64,000 nucleotides of DNA, taken from NCBI RefSeq assembly GCF_020510705.1, contig NZ_CP075184.1, forward strand, positions 2,170,001 to 2,234,000, written 5' to 3'. The notes under the pieces are model-generated. The model did no database searches. It was not told the origin of the DNA and worked only from the letters and a program-made list of their open reading frames with translations. Source of the stretch: Acidovorax radicis (GTDB lineage: Bacteria > Pseudomonadota > Gammaproteobacteria > Burkholderiales > Burkholderiaceae_C). Position numbers and translations under genes: made by a program. Shown here piece by piece: positions 7,458 to 15,982 of this stretch; position 1 is the first letter of the stretch; every line of letters begins with the position of its first letter.

Positions 7458-9176
7458 ATGAAAATTGACTATATCCAACTGAAGGGCTATCGCAACTTTG
7501 CCGATGCTCACATCAACTTTGCCCTGAACACGTTGGTGATCGGAGGGAATGACGTTGGCAAGACCAACATGATCCATGGGCTCCGGCTGCTGCTCGATAA
7601 GACGCTCTCCGACGCAGACATTGAGCCATCGGCTCGTGACTTCCACTGTGCCAACGATGGCTCACAAGCCAGCACCTTTTCAGTTCTCGTCGCATTCTCC
7701 GAGGTGACCCAGGACGCGGTGCTCTCCCAGCTAAAGGGCCATGTGAGCGCGACTGGGCAGACTTTCCTCGGATTCCATGCAACCCGATCAGACCTAAGCT
7801 ATAAAATTTTTGCTGGCCATGATATTTCGAGCATGGCGGAGATCTCCAGCCGCTTCTACTTGAAGCACTTGCATTTGAAGTACATCCACTCGCAGCGCGA
7901 CCTCCAGCGATTCATTCGTACTGAGAAAAAGCACTTGTTGCGTCTTGCTCAAGATGCCCGCACACCAAAACAAACGGATGCTGATACGACAGAGCTCCTC
8001 GCGCTGGGCAAGCTTCTTGACACAGTCAATGCCGGTGTAAAGAGGCTGAACTATGTCGCTTCGGCGACGACCGATCTCAACGCGGAGCTGAAAAAGCTCT
8101 CACATCATCACGCGGGTTATGACGTCTCGCTTGATACTGGCGCGATCGACATGCAGCAGTTCATCGAGCAGTTGGAATTAGGCGCCAGCACAAATGGCTC
8201 ACCCGTGATGCTGGGCGGCGACGGCCGCAACAACCAGATCCTTCTTGCCCTATGGAAAGCCCGGAGCGTCCTTGAGCACGATGAAGACAACGAGGTTGTG
8301 ATCTACTGCGTCGAAGAACCGGAAGCGCACCTCCACCCCCATCAACAGCGAAAGCTCGCGAGCTATCTGATCAGTACCCTGCCCGGACAGACGATCGTCA
8401 CATCGCACTCACCTCAAATCGCCGCGAGCTACCGTCCCGACTCGGTCGTTCGTTTGATGAGGGACAAGGGCTCAACGCGCGCGGCCAGTCAGGGCTGCTC
8501 TTCTTGCATCGAAACTGCGTGGACTGGACTGGGGTACCGAATTAGCATCCTTCCGGCTGAAGCATTTTTTGCCTCTGCAGTGATGATGGTCGAAGGCCCG
8601 TCGGAGATGTTGTTCTACTCAGCTTTGGCTCGCGCACACGATCTAGACCTTGATCAGCACAATGTATCTCTTTTGTCCGTCGATGGCGTGTCCTTTGCCA
8701 CCTACAAGCGAGTGCTCGATGCTTTAGAGATCCCGTGGTCGATGCGCACTGACAATGACGTTTCCGACATATCAACCGGGCCTCGCTCAGCTCCGGTGGT
8801 CCTGCGCAACCTAGCAGGCATCAATCGAGCACTTTCGTTGGCCGGATATGCTTCGGAGCCCCATCGTCCGCCGCCGTACGATCGGCAAACCTCTCTCAGT
8901 GATGGAACGTGGATGAGAGTCAGTACTGCCGTTGCACCTAAAGGCGTCTTCTTGTCTGAAGTAGATCTTGAGCACGACATAGCCGCAGAGTTTTCAACTC
9001 TAATGGCCACCTTTAATAACCTGGGAGCGCCAGACGCAATCAAGTATCTTCAGGGCAAAAAGGCCACGCGCATGCAGGAATTTATTCAACACTGCGGCGC
9101 CAACCTTAAAGCCGGTCCTGCCGGAAACCTGCTGAAGCCGCTCTTGCACTGCATCAACGCTGCCCTGAGGGTTTAG
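7458..9176 (+). CDS. gajA: GajA-like OLD-family ATP-dependent endonuclease (Gabija)
   Basis: The 572-residue protein combines an SMC-like ATPase and a Toprim nuclease. Walker A is IGGNDVGKTN near residue 29. Walker B is IYCVEEPEAHLHP near 283, followed by an H-loop TSHSPQ near 317. The Toprim domain begins with MMVEGPSEML near 376, the metal-binding glutamate motif, and includes RTDNDV near 433. This is the architecture of class 2 OLD proteins and of GajA, which nicks DNA when phage infection lowers nucleotide levels. Length agrees with known GajA proteins (about 580). A UvrD-like helicase gene begins four bases after its stop, completing a Gabija pair. No ribosome-binding site stands out before the ATG, which begins a conserved KIDYIQLKGYRNF N-terminus. 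Confidence 0.85.
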   Translation: MKIDYIQLKGYRNFADAHINFALNTLVIGGNDVGKTNMIHGLRLLLDKTLSDADIEPSARDFHCANDGSQASTFSVLVAFSEVTQDAVLSQLKGHVSATGQTFLGFHATRSDLSYKIFAGHDISSMAEISSRFYLKHLHLKYIHSQRDLQRFIRTEKKHLLRLAQDARTPKQTDADTTELLALGKLLDTVNAGVKRLNYVASATTDLNAELKKLSHHHAGYDVSLDTGAIDMQQFIEQLELGASTNGSPVMLGGDGRNNQILLALWKARSVLEHDEDNEVVIYCVEEPEAHLHPHQQRKLASYLISTLPGQTIVTSHSPQIAASYRPDSVVRLMRDKGSTRAASQGCSSCIETAWTGLGYRISILPAEAFFASAVMMVEGPSEMLFYSALARAHDLDLDQHNVSLLSVDGVSFATYKRVLDALEIPWSMRTDNDVSDISTGPRSAPVVLRNLAGINRALSLAGYASEPHRPPPYDRQTSLSDGTWMRVSTAVAPKGVFLSEVDLEHDIAAEFSTLMATFNNLGAPDAIKYLQGKKATRMQEFIQHCGANLKAGPAGNLLKPLLHCINAALRV

Positions 9177-9179
9177 AGG

Positions 9180-10808
9180 ATGGCTGCCTTTTCCCCTAGC
9201 TTGGAACAACTACGAGCGATCGAGTACCAAGGCCACATGGCCGTAATTGCTCGACCAGGGAGCGGCAAGACAAGCGTGATTTCTCAAAAAGTCCGCAAGG
9301 AATTGGAAAACCTACGCCCCTATCAAGGCATCATCGCCATCTCCTTTACGAACAAGGCAAGCGACGAGCTGGAGCATCGCTGCAAGACGGGCTCGTTCGA
9401 CGTCAAGCAATCTTTCTTCGGTACGATCGACAAATTCTGCCTGCGCGAGATCATCCTACCGTTTCAGTGCCATGTAACTGGTGTTCCCGTCGAACTGGCC
9501 ACAGGCAAGATCCGCGACTTACCCGAGACGATCCAACAGCTGCTTCCTACGATAAGCATCGCGAACGCTTCGCTCAAGGATATAGATGCTTTCCTGCCCT
9601 TCCTATTGGCAGCGCTCGCACATGGTTGTATTCCGATGGAAGCTGTCGGCATGCTGGCTTGCTACGTCTTCGAGATGTCGGCTGCTTGCAGAACGTACCA
9701 CAAAGCACGATATAGAGCAGTCTATGTCGACGAGTATCAGGACAGCGGTTACTTTCAACACGGGCTTTTTCTCAAGCTACGCGATATCGGGCTGACCGCG
9801 GTAGCAGTAGGAGACATTGATCAGTCAATTTACTCTTTCGCGCACAAAGATGCTCGCTATTTACAGGCTATATGCGCTTCGGGAAGTGGTTTCGCGACCT
9901 TTGCGATAACGACGAACTTCCGAAGTCACCCTTCGATTAATGACTTCGCCCAACGGCTGCTGAACCCAAATCATGCAGTAACTCGGACGGGAGATGATCG
10001 GGTATTCATCAAGACGGTCACTGGCACTCAGATTCACGTCGCCCATTGGCTGAGGACTGCAATCCCGCATTTGATGGCTCACTATCAAGTGTCTGCGGCT
10101 AAGAGAGTAGCCATACTTTGTAGAAACCAGAACACCGTGTCGCTGGCCGCTGCAAATATTGGGCTGTCTCACGTGGCTGTAGAAGACAGTCCATTTGCTC
10201 TAGCTTCGCTGTCCGAAGCCAACCTTTTCAGCGACCTGCTGCGTTTGCGCTATGACCCACAAGCTACGGCAGAGTCGCTACTCGACCGCCTGGGGCCGGT
10301 AAGGCTTACGGCTCCAGAAAAGCGCCGTATACGTAAGTCCATCCTCCTTTGCCGCTCTTGCGATGAAGCCAATCTAGCTACTGTCCTCATATCAGCGGCT
10401 ACTGCGGTTATGGGTATGCCACCAACGAAGAAAAGCACTGACGAGCTTCTAGCTATTTGTGCGAATGTCCACCAGTTGGGTCAATTCCGTGAGCCCAGCG
10501 ATGATGCGGTGCAGATCATGACGCTGCATAGAGCGAAGGGGTTAGAGTTTGACTTGGTCTTCCATGCGGATCTATACGATCACGTGATGCCAGCGCGGGA
10601 GTATGACGGCGTCCCTTATGGGCAAGTTGTCTTTAAAGACGAGCAACAGTGTTTGAACCTGCACTACGTTGGGGTGACTCGCGCTATCAAAGCGGTAGTT
10701 CTGCTAACGTCAACCAAACGCTTAAACGGTTCCGGACAGGAGAAAAGCGGAGCCCCATCGCAGTTCATCGGCAGGAACGGGATGAACGCCGTGCCAATCC
10801 CTTGGTAG
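9180..10808 (+). CDS. gajB: GajB-like UvrD/Rep-family helicase (Gabija)
   Basis: The 542-residue superfamily 1 helicase has all main motifs. Motif I is IARPGSGKTS near residue 22 and Ia is ISFTNKASDEL near 57. Motif II is VDEYQDSG near 183 and motif III is VGDIDQSIYSF near 210. Motif IV is TNFRSHPS near 243, V is IMTLHRAKGLEFD near 445, and VI is LHYVGVTRA near 490. In Gabija the helicase binds GajA and is needed for phage defence. The pair is spaced by three bases, with a GAGG site inside the end of gajA, so translation is coupled. It is somewhat longer than the best-known GajB (about 500), mainly at the C-terminus. Confidence 0.85.
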   Translation: MAAFSPSLEQLRAIEYQGHMAVIARPGSGKTSVISQKVRKELENLRPYQGIIAISFTNKASDELEHRCKTGSFDVKQSFFGTIDKFCLREIILPFQCHVTGVPVELATGKIRDLPETIQQLLPTISIANASLKDIDAFLPFLLAALAHGCIPMEAVGMLACYVFEMSAACRTYHKARYRAVYVDEYQDSGYFQHGLFLKLRDIGLTAVAVGDIDQSIYSFAHKDARYLQAICASGSGFATFAITTNFRSHPSINDFAQRLLNPNHAVTRTGDDRVFIKTVTGTQIHVAHWLRTAIPHLMAHYQVSAAKRVAILCRNQNTVSLAAANIGLSHVAVEDSPFALASLSEANLFSDLLRLRYDPQATAESLLDRLGPVRLTAPEKRRIRKSILLCRSCDEANLATVLISAATAVMGMPPTKKSTDELLAICANVHQLGQFREPSDDAVQIMTLHRAKGLEFDLVFHADLYDHVMPAREYDGVPYGQVVFKDEQQCLNLHYVGVTRAIKAVVLLTSTKRLNGSGQEKSGAPSQFIGRNGMNAVPIPW

Positions 10809-11465
10809 CAGCTCGCAATCCTCATTCAAGCGAGCTCTGCATGCGAGCCTAGGCGGGATCTTCATTCTTGCTGCCAGGCGGATGTACTCAGAGAGTGCCA
10901 TGTCCGACGTGTGTACTGTCTGTTTCCGTAACCGATGGCTGTCGCTAGTGAAAGAGAACCGCCCAAAAAAGAGCGCAGGGCAAGACCCAGGTCAAGCAGA
11001 TGTTCCTAGAATGGAACGACGATCATCCCTCAGGCAGCAAGATTATGTTGACCATGGTGGCGGCGTGCGATGAGCACAAACACATTGACAACATCATTCT
11101 CAGCGCAGCACTCATCAGGCGCGTGAAACTTGGCGAGATAAACGCTAAGCCGATCATATTCGATGAAAAAGAGACACCCGTCGTTGCCACGTTAACGCCC
11201 CCGTTGCGGCACCTACTGATCGTTGCGGCTTTTTGGGTTGAGCTAAGAAGTCAATGAAAACAACATGTGCTTCATATAATCTAGCAATAGGTGTGGTGCA
11301 TCCGGAATGCCTAGCTCGCTTCATGGGTCAATATTCAATCTGCGTTGATTAATGATTTTTTGAAGGCGAATGATATTTTCCCCCTTATAAAATACTTAAA
11401 TGTAGTCTATAAAATATCAGGGCAAGAGTGGTATTGTTGATTTAATAGGGAATTATATTTTTGTC
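10809..11465. other. Stretch without a confident gene between Gabija and the HExxH gene
   Basis: The first 400 bases have core-like composition; after about 11,240 the DNA becomes strongly AT-rich. An open frame at 11000-11257 (85 codons, starting MFLEWNDDHPSG) is the only candidate coding segment. It matches nothing I know and has no clear ribosome-binding site. Short frames at 10882-11073 look accidental. The AT-rich end (11320-11460) presumably contains the promoter of the next gene. Confidence 0.45.
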
Positions 11466-12854
11466 ATGACCATCTTATTCGATGACGATCAATTTTCTTC
11501 CGCCACTCTTGGGGTTTATAGCACAAATAGTTTTTTTACACGTTTCAAGAGCGCCGCCGATTTATCTCCTGCTGATGGCGATCCATATCCTAGCGCGGTT
11601 CCAACCCATGTGCATGAATTCATTCACTATCTCCACAATATATCAACGGTAGCAGGGGTTCGTGCGGCTGTTTTGGTAAATACAGCCGTATTTATGGCGA
11701 CTCAGTACCTAATGACTGAGAGTGAGTTGATCGAAAAATCAAGCCAAGAAACACTTCAAAGTAAAGACGTTGAATTTTTTCTGAAACACTTGAATCTTAT
11801 ATTTGGTTCTTTTGAAAAAATAGAAGACTGTAGAGATGAAAGCATCGAAGATCATTGGGAGATATCAAATCTCCAGAGTTATGATCAAAATTGCTTTGCA
11901 CACCTTTTTGCTTACCAATTAAACATCAAAGGAGTAATAAAAAAAAGAGCCGTACATGGAGTTTTAAAAATAGGCTTAAATTTTATTACGGAGGGGATTG
12001 CTTACGAAGTGGAGCGAGAGGTGTGGCAAAAAAATGGCATTGCATCTGGAATTATTGATGATGCAACCCCAATATTTCCATATTTAACCTATGAGCCTGT
12101 GGTTAATTATATTGTAGGGCGCAAAACAAATCAATCAGAGCGGATGAAAGTTGGAAGCGCTGCGCTCATGCATTATTCACCCTCACAAGGGTTTATTGAG
12201 GCTTGTCTGGCCCTTAGAAAAGGTGGTGATTCGTTTGATAAGTATTTTAAAAATTCCATCAAAGCATTAAAATTTTATATGGACAATGCCTTTGAAGAGG
12301 AGGTGGATATTCTCAGGGAGTTTTATGCACATACTGATAAGCTTGGGGAGCCATTTGAAAGCTATCTTATGCGAATTAAATCTGCTTCTCAAATGCGATC
12401 GACATTCCCCTTGGTTGAAGAGATATTCCTGCAAGATTCATTGACTCCTAGCAGATTTTTGGAAATTTCATCTGCTCTAGCGGAACGACTTATTATTCAA
12501 GAGAAAGCTGACGGAACTGCCATCACAGACTATCATGGCAACCAAAATGGGCTGGCTTCATTGCCAGATGAGAAAATAACCTGGTTCATCGTTTTGTGTT
12601 CTGCAATACATTTTGTAAAGCAACATTTCACTGCAGATGGGGGGATATCTAAAACAAAAGATCTAAAGAATGCAATTTGCCCCTTTTCCGGTGCCTGCTA
12701 TGTCGAATTTTCAGAAGGTAATCCAGACGTGTGCAAAAAGACTCCTTGGAGATTTAAGGCAACAAAGAATGTGAATAAAAATGGTGTTTGCTGGTATGTC
12801 GCCGGGATTCGATCTATAACACCAGAATCAAAAAAAATAGCCAGCATGCCGTAG
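11466..12854 (+). CDS. Unknown protein with HExxH zinc-protease motif, AT-rich orphan gene
   Basis: The 462-residue protein belongs to no family I can name. HVHEFIHYLHN places an HExxH zinc-binding motif at His50-Glu51-His54. A helix ITEGIAYEVE offers Glu177 as a possible third ligand, the layout of gluzincin peptidases with a long insert. The C-terminal 60 residues contain four cysteines (in CPFSGAC, DVCKK and NGVCW), suggesting a metal or disulfide knob. No signal peptide or membrane segment is seen, so it is probably cytoplasmic. Codon use and base composition are far more AT-rich than anything else in the window, pointing to separate recent acquisition. It lies just beyond a Gabija pair in a defence block; a defence role is guesswork. 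Confidence 0.7.
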   Translation: MTILFDDDQFSSATLGVYSTNSFFTRFKSAADLSPADGDPYPSAVPTHVHEFIHYLHNISTVAGVRAAVLVNTAVFMATQYLMTESELIEKSSQETLQSKDVEFFLKHLNLIFGSFEKIEDCRDESIEDHWEISNLQSYDQNCFAHLFAYQLNIKGVIKKRAVHGVLKIGLNFITEGIAYEVEREVWQKNGIASGIIDDATPIFPYLTYEPVVNYIVGRKTNQSERMKVGSAALMHYSPSQGFIEACLALRKGGDSFDKYFKNSIKALKFYMDNAFEEEVDILREFYAHTDKLGEPFESYLMRIKSASQMRSTFPLVEEIFLQDSLTPSRFLEISSALAERLIIQEKADGTAITDYHGNQNGLASLPDEKITWFIVLCSAIHFVKQHFTADGGISKTKDLKNAICPFSGACYVEFSEGNPDVCKKTPWRFKATKNVNKNGVCWYVAGIRSITPESKKIASMP

Positions 12855-12998
12855 TTTAAATGGCTGTTTCTGGTTTTTTAAGTTTGCTTTTTTAAAAACG
12901 AAAATTCTGATATAATTGGTGTATAAACATTTGCTTTGATTTTTAATATAATTGACGGCACTTGTGTTTTGGATAATGCAGCCTTTCGTTGCCACCAC

Positions 12999-13655
12999 AT
13001 GGGCAGTTTGCCGCATTGCATGGGAGCACTACTACCCGAATGGTTGGTCGGCCAAGAATTGATCCGAGAAAGTCGGCAGATTGAACAGCGATGCTGGCGT
13101 GAACTTGGATATGCGAAGCAGCCCATTTTCGATGGTGACCTGCCTGCATTTTTGATGGAGGACGGTGTCGGTCAACCATGCGATCTGTCTCTACCAACGG
13201 AGCCGGTGAAGTTGGCTGCCCGCATGGTGAATTTGGCAGCCTCATCATTACCGACGTCGTCGCCAATCGGCGCTAATCTGGACACGCTGGCGCGGCTGCT
13301 GAATTTCACGCCATTCGAGTCCCAGTGGTTACTTTGGTCTTGCTGTGTCTGGCATTTCGGCCGAGCGATCCTGCCAGTCATCACATTGCGTCATGTCACT
13401 CATGGTTGCGACGTGCTGGCGCTGCTAGCCGACATGCCGGTGGGCGCTGTTCAAGATGCCGTGGCCTCGCGTCGGTTGTACGCCTGGGGTTTTCTCGATG
13501 GCATCGGTGCTGAAGGTGAAATGCCCCCGTTGCTGAGCGGCTGGCTGTCGGCCTCCGACAAGTTTGCAGACTGGGCCGAGCATCCCTATGCCTCGGACAG
13601 TGATCTGTCGAAAGCGCTCTGCCAAGCGCAAGTTTCCTTACCAGCCTCTCGCTGA
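12999..13655 (+). CDS. Hypothetical island protein, possibly a truncated remnant
   Basis: The 218-residue protein (from the ATG at 12999) has an N-terminal segment rich in aromatic and arginine residues (LIRESRQIEQRCWRELG). A helical core follows: LARLLNFTPFESQWLLWSCCVWHFGRAILPVI, then LADMPVGAVQDAVASRRLYAWGFLDG. The last part resembles small winged-helix or AAA-ATPase N-terminal regions, but I cannot assign it. The frame stays open upstream to 12936 across the junction with AT-rich DNA, so the native 5' end may have been replaced. GC content is back to the level of the flanking genes. Whether it is complete is uncertain. Confidence 0.5.
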   Translation: MGSLPHCMGALLPEWLVGQELIRESRQIEQRCWRELGYAKQPIFDGDLPAFLMEDGVGQPCDLSLPTEPVKLAARMVNLAASSLPTSSPIGANLDTLARLLNFTPFESQWLLWSCCVWHFGRAILPVITLRHVTHGCDVLALLADMPVGAVQDAVASRRLYAWGFLDGIGAEGEMPPLLSGWLSASDKFADWAEHPYASDSDLSKALCQAQVSLPASR

Positions 13656-13798
13656 GGCTTCGTCTTTCGTCGGCTGCTTTTCTGCGGCCGCACTGATTTC
13701 CCTCGCCCGCGTTTTCTATCCGCTACCTGTTTGCGGAGGACTACGCACGCCCGCTTGTTTTCACCGTTCTGTTTCGTTCCCTACCTATGGAGTTTTCA

Positions 13799-14188
13799 AT
13801 GACCGCTACACCCGAACCAACATCAAGTCTGGCCTCGTCTTCACCGACTACCACCACCATCATTTATTCCAGTAGCGCCAAGTTTCCGCTGGGTCAGATT
13901 GTTGCCACACCCGGTGCTTTTGAACTGCTGCAAGAAACTGGCTTCAGCGCTGCGGCCCTGTGCCGCCGCCATGTGCAATGTGACTGGGGTGATATATGCG
14001 AAGAAGACCGCGCAGAAAACGACTTCGCCATCACGCGCCGTTTGCGGATTCAGAGTTGCTATCGGCTCGTCGATGCGGAGCGACTGGCTGCAACGCCCAG
14101 AGACAGGCGTTCGTCACTGCCAACGCTCTGGATCATTACTGAAGCCGACCGCAGCGTGACTACGTTGTTGCGACCAGATGAGTATTGA
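13799..14188 (+). CDS. Small plasmid/ICE accessory protein
   Basis: The 129-residue protein has a Ser/Thr-rich N-terminus (1-25). The conserved body includes FPLGQIVATPGAFELL, RRHVQCDWGDICEEDRAEND, and LWIITEADRSVTTLLRPDEY at the end. This family is common on plasmids and integrative elements of proteobacteria. It is often mislabelled as a type I restriction subunit, although nothing in it resembles a methylase. The ATG at 13799 has GGAG six bases upstream; an ATG at 13787 has none. The stop overlaps or abuts the next gene's start, the first link in a three-gene coupled set. Function unknown. Confidence 0.7.
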   Translation: MTATPEPTSSLASSSPTTTTIIYSSSAKFPLGQIVATPGAFELLQETGFSAAALCRRHVQCDWGDICEEDRAENDFAITRRLRIQSCYRLVDAERLAATPRDRRSSLPTLWIITEADRSVTTLLRPDEY

Positions 14189-14189
14189 T

Positions 14190-14927
14190 ATGCCCAAAGC
14201 CGTCTCAACCAAGCGCGCTGAGCCGTCATATACGTTTCAGCGCATCCACGCGGCGCTGCAGACCGGCCATACGCTTACCGTTCAACAGAAGCGCGAAGAG
14301 CCGGTGCCGGTCTTCATGCAGCAATCGGTTCTGGACGCATCTTGCGGGACTCACATGCTGGCGATGCTGCTTGTGATTCTTGGACTTGCAAAGGCCTCGG
14401 CGCTGCACGACATGTCACGGCGCAAGCATGGTGTAGCAGCCGCAGTGTGGACCGCAATGTCCCCGTACTACTTCACCGGAATCACCCCCGAAAACTGGGC
14501 GGATCAAGTGAATGGCCTTGGACTGCCACTCGAACTCACCGCTCGCTACTGCATTGAGCACGATGTGGATGCCCCCGCCGTCAAATGGCTCATGCAGGGT
14601 GATCTAGTTGCCATTGCATTTACCTCTGTGAAACATCACCGCACCAAGCACTGGGCTCTTGCGGTCGGCGTGGAGGGTTTGGTAGTGGGACAAAGCCACT
14701 TTCCGCAGCGTATCCTGCTACTAGACAGTGGTGGCGGAGAACCATGTTTCCACGCCCATAACGCACGGCTGCGTTTGCTAGATGCCGGCCCCGGTAGCCG
14801 TCGTGCCAAGCCTGGTTGGCACAAAGAGCCCAAGCAGAAGATGATCATTTGGATGCACGAGTCTGAGTCTTGGCAACCCGAGGCAGTTCGGTTGCTCGCA
14901 GCCATACGTGTGCGGAGAACGTCATGA
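14190..14927 (+). CDS. Papain-like (C39-type) cysteine protease-like protein
   Basis: The 245-residue protein shows the residue order of papain-fold peptidases. These are a glutamine (Q45), Cys52 in DASCGTHMLAML at a helix start, His154 in TKHWALAVG, and Asp179 in ILLLDSGGG. This is the C39/BtrH-like arrangement used by peptidases and acyltransferases. No signal peptide is visible. An alternative start at 14178 adds four residues and overlaps the previous gene; 14190 lies one base after the upstream stop. The stop overlaps the next gene as ATGA, so it is translated with the FtsZ-domain protein. The natural substrate is unknown. Confidence 0.6.
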   Translation: MPKAVSTKRAEPSYTFQRIHAALQTGHTLTVQQKREEPVPVFMQQSVLDASCGTHMLAMLLVILGLAKASALHDMSRRKHGVAAAVWTAMSPYYFTGITPENWADQVNGLGLPLELTARYCIEHDVDAPAVKWLMQGDLVAIAFTSVKHHRTKHWALAVGVEGLVVGQSHFPQRILLLDSGGGEPCFHAHNARLRLLDAGPGSRRAKPGWHKEPKQKMIIWMHESESWQPEAVRLLAAIRVRRTS

Positions 14928-15379
14928 CGCTGAACCGGCGCGAATGGTTGCAGACGCTGGCCCTGGCGTTCATACCAAGTTCTTCAGTCGTCCATTCAGC
15001 ACTAGTTCTTGACGATCTGTGCGCAGCAACGGAGCCGGATGCCATGCCTGCTTTGGACTGGGGTGATCTGTATCGTGCACTAACCGAATGGGGGTACTCG
15101 CCTTGGTGCTTCGTTGCTACCGGCCGCCACCGTGATTTGCAGACCATGATCAATGACTGCCTTGACGCCATTGCACAGCATCGGCGGCGCAGGAATCCGA
15201 CGACGGCCATTGTGGTACTGAGCGGTGATAGCCACAGACTGCAGTTGCAACACTGTGCAGCCGTCTCCAGCGCGATCCATGCAGCCGTGGGTTCGCGCGA
15301 GATCAACTTGTGGTTTGCTGCGGCGCGTGACCCAGTCCTGATGGATGCTCTGAGGGTCACAGTTGCCATGGACGGGTGA
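14924..15379 (+). CDS. Stand-alone FtsZ C-terminal-domain-like protein
   Basis: The 151-residue protein lacks any GTP-binding domain but aligns by eye with the C-terminal half of FtsZ. ALDWGDLYRALTEWGYSPW (residues 43-61) matches the T7 loop and following helix, including both aspartates of the DFAD motif (D45, D48). TTAIVVLSGD (93-102) fits the next strand. INLWFAAARDPVLMDALRVTV (127-147) corresponds to the FtsZ strands ending in the typical RVTV motif. The first 40 residues (NRREWLQTLALAF...) look like a short Tat-type or amphipathic leader. The start at 14924 forms an ATGA overlap with the protease-like gene. The T7 loop normally completes the GTPase site of the neighbouring subunit, so the protein might cap or modulate FtsZ filaments. 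That is inference. Confidence 0.6.
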   Translation: MTLNRREWLQTLALAFIPSSSVVHSALVLDDLCAATEPDAMPALDWGDLYRALTEWGYSPWCFVATGRHRDLQTMINDCLDAIAQHRRRRNPTTAIVVLSGDSHRLQLQHCAAVSSAIHAAVGSREINLWFAAARDPVLMDALRVTVAMDG

Positions 15380-15413
15380 GAACAGCGTCTGTCATCCAGC
15401 TCCTGTTACCGAA

Positions 15414-15842
15414 CTAAACCGGCCGTGCTCTCTTTGCAGGAGCCGAGGACTGCTGGGCCAGCTTCTTCTTTCTCATGGTCTCCGCTCGCTTCAACGTTGC
15501 GGCGGATGGTGGTCGCGGCTCGTGCGAAGCCTGGTTCTTACGACGCTTCTGAGCCCCCGATGACGACGGCGGAAGCGTGTCTTCAATGCCCGCAAAAAGC
15601 TCTGCCAACGTGATCTTCAAACACCAGCAAAGCGTGCCCAAGCTGTAGAGCGATGGGTTGGTCGCGCCCCTCTCGCAAAGGGAGATGAACGTCCGATCCA
15701 TCTCTGCAGCGAATGCAAGGTTCTGCTGTGTCAAGCCGCGATCCTGTCGTATGCGTTTCAGGTTGGCTCCGAGCTTCTCTGCCATCGGATTACCGACCAG
15801 CGGCGACGCCTGTGATTTTTGAACTGCCTTCGGGGAACTCAT
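15414..15842 (-). CDS. XRE-family DNA-binding regulator
   Basis: The 142-residue protein has a Cro/CI-type helix-turn-helix at about residues 25-80 (LKRIRQDRGLTQQNLAFAAEMDRTFISLCERG, then LGTLCWCLKITLAELF). A basic, disordered tail follows. It is convergent with the FtsZ-domain gene and divergent from the coiled-coil gene at 15983. It may therefore bind the AT-rich region near 15870-15900. The first ATG (15842) has no clear ribosome-binding site; an internal ATG at 15785 starts just before the helix-turn-helix and is an alternative. Such proteins act as local repressors in islands. Confidence 0.8.
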   Translation of the reverse strand: MSSPKAVQKSQASPLVGNPMAEKLGANLKRIRQDRGLTQQNLAFAAEMDRTFISLCERGATNPSLYSLGTLCWCLKITLAELFAGIEDTLPPSSSGAQKRRKNQASHEPRPPSAATLKRAETMRKKKLAQQSSAPAKRARPV

Positions 15843-15982
15843 GCCCCGAGGGTTCCGAACCAGATGAATTTGGTATGCGTTATATATACTTCATTTCATA
15901 CAAAGAATCTCAAACCAAAAGTGCGATGGTGCCTTGCACTCAGCGGCTCATCCATTGCCCATCAAACATCAAGGAGAGGGAC

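Noticed and set aside
10882..11073. 63-codon open frame after gajB
   Set aside because: No start signal and arginine-rich accidental-looking product; the overlapping frame 11000-11257 is as good or better, and neither is convincing.
13799..14188. Type I restriction subunit
   Set aside because: This label is common for the family but the protein has no methylase or specificity-domain motif and is only 129 residues long.
15713..15982. Upstream extension of the coiled-coil protein
   Set aside because: It would overlap the divergent XRE gene and its promoter region; the ATG at 15983 has an excellent ribosome-binding site and starts a signal peptide.
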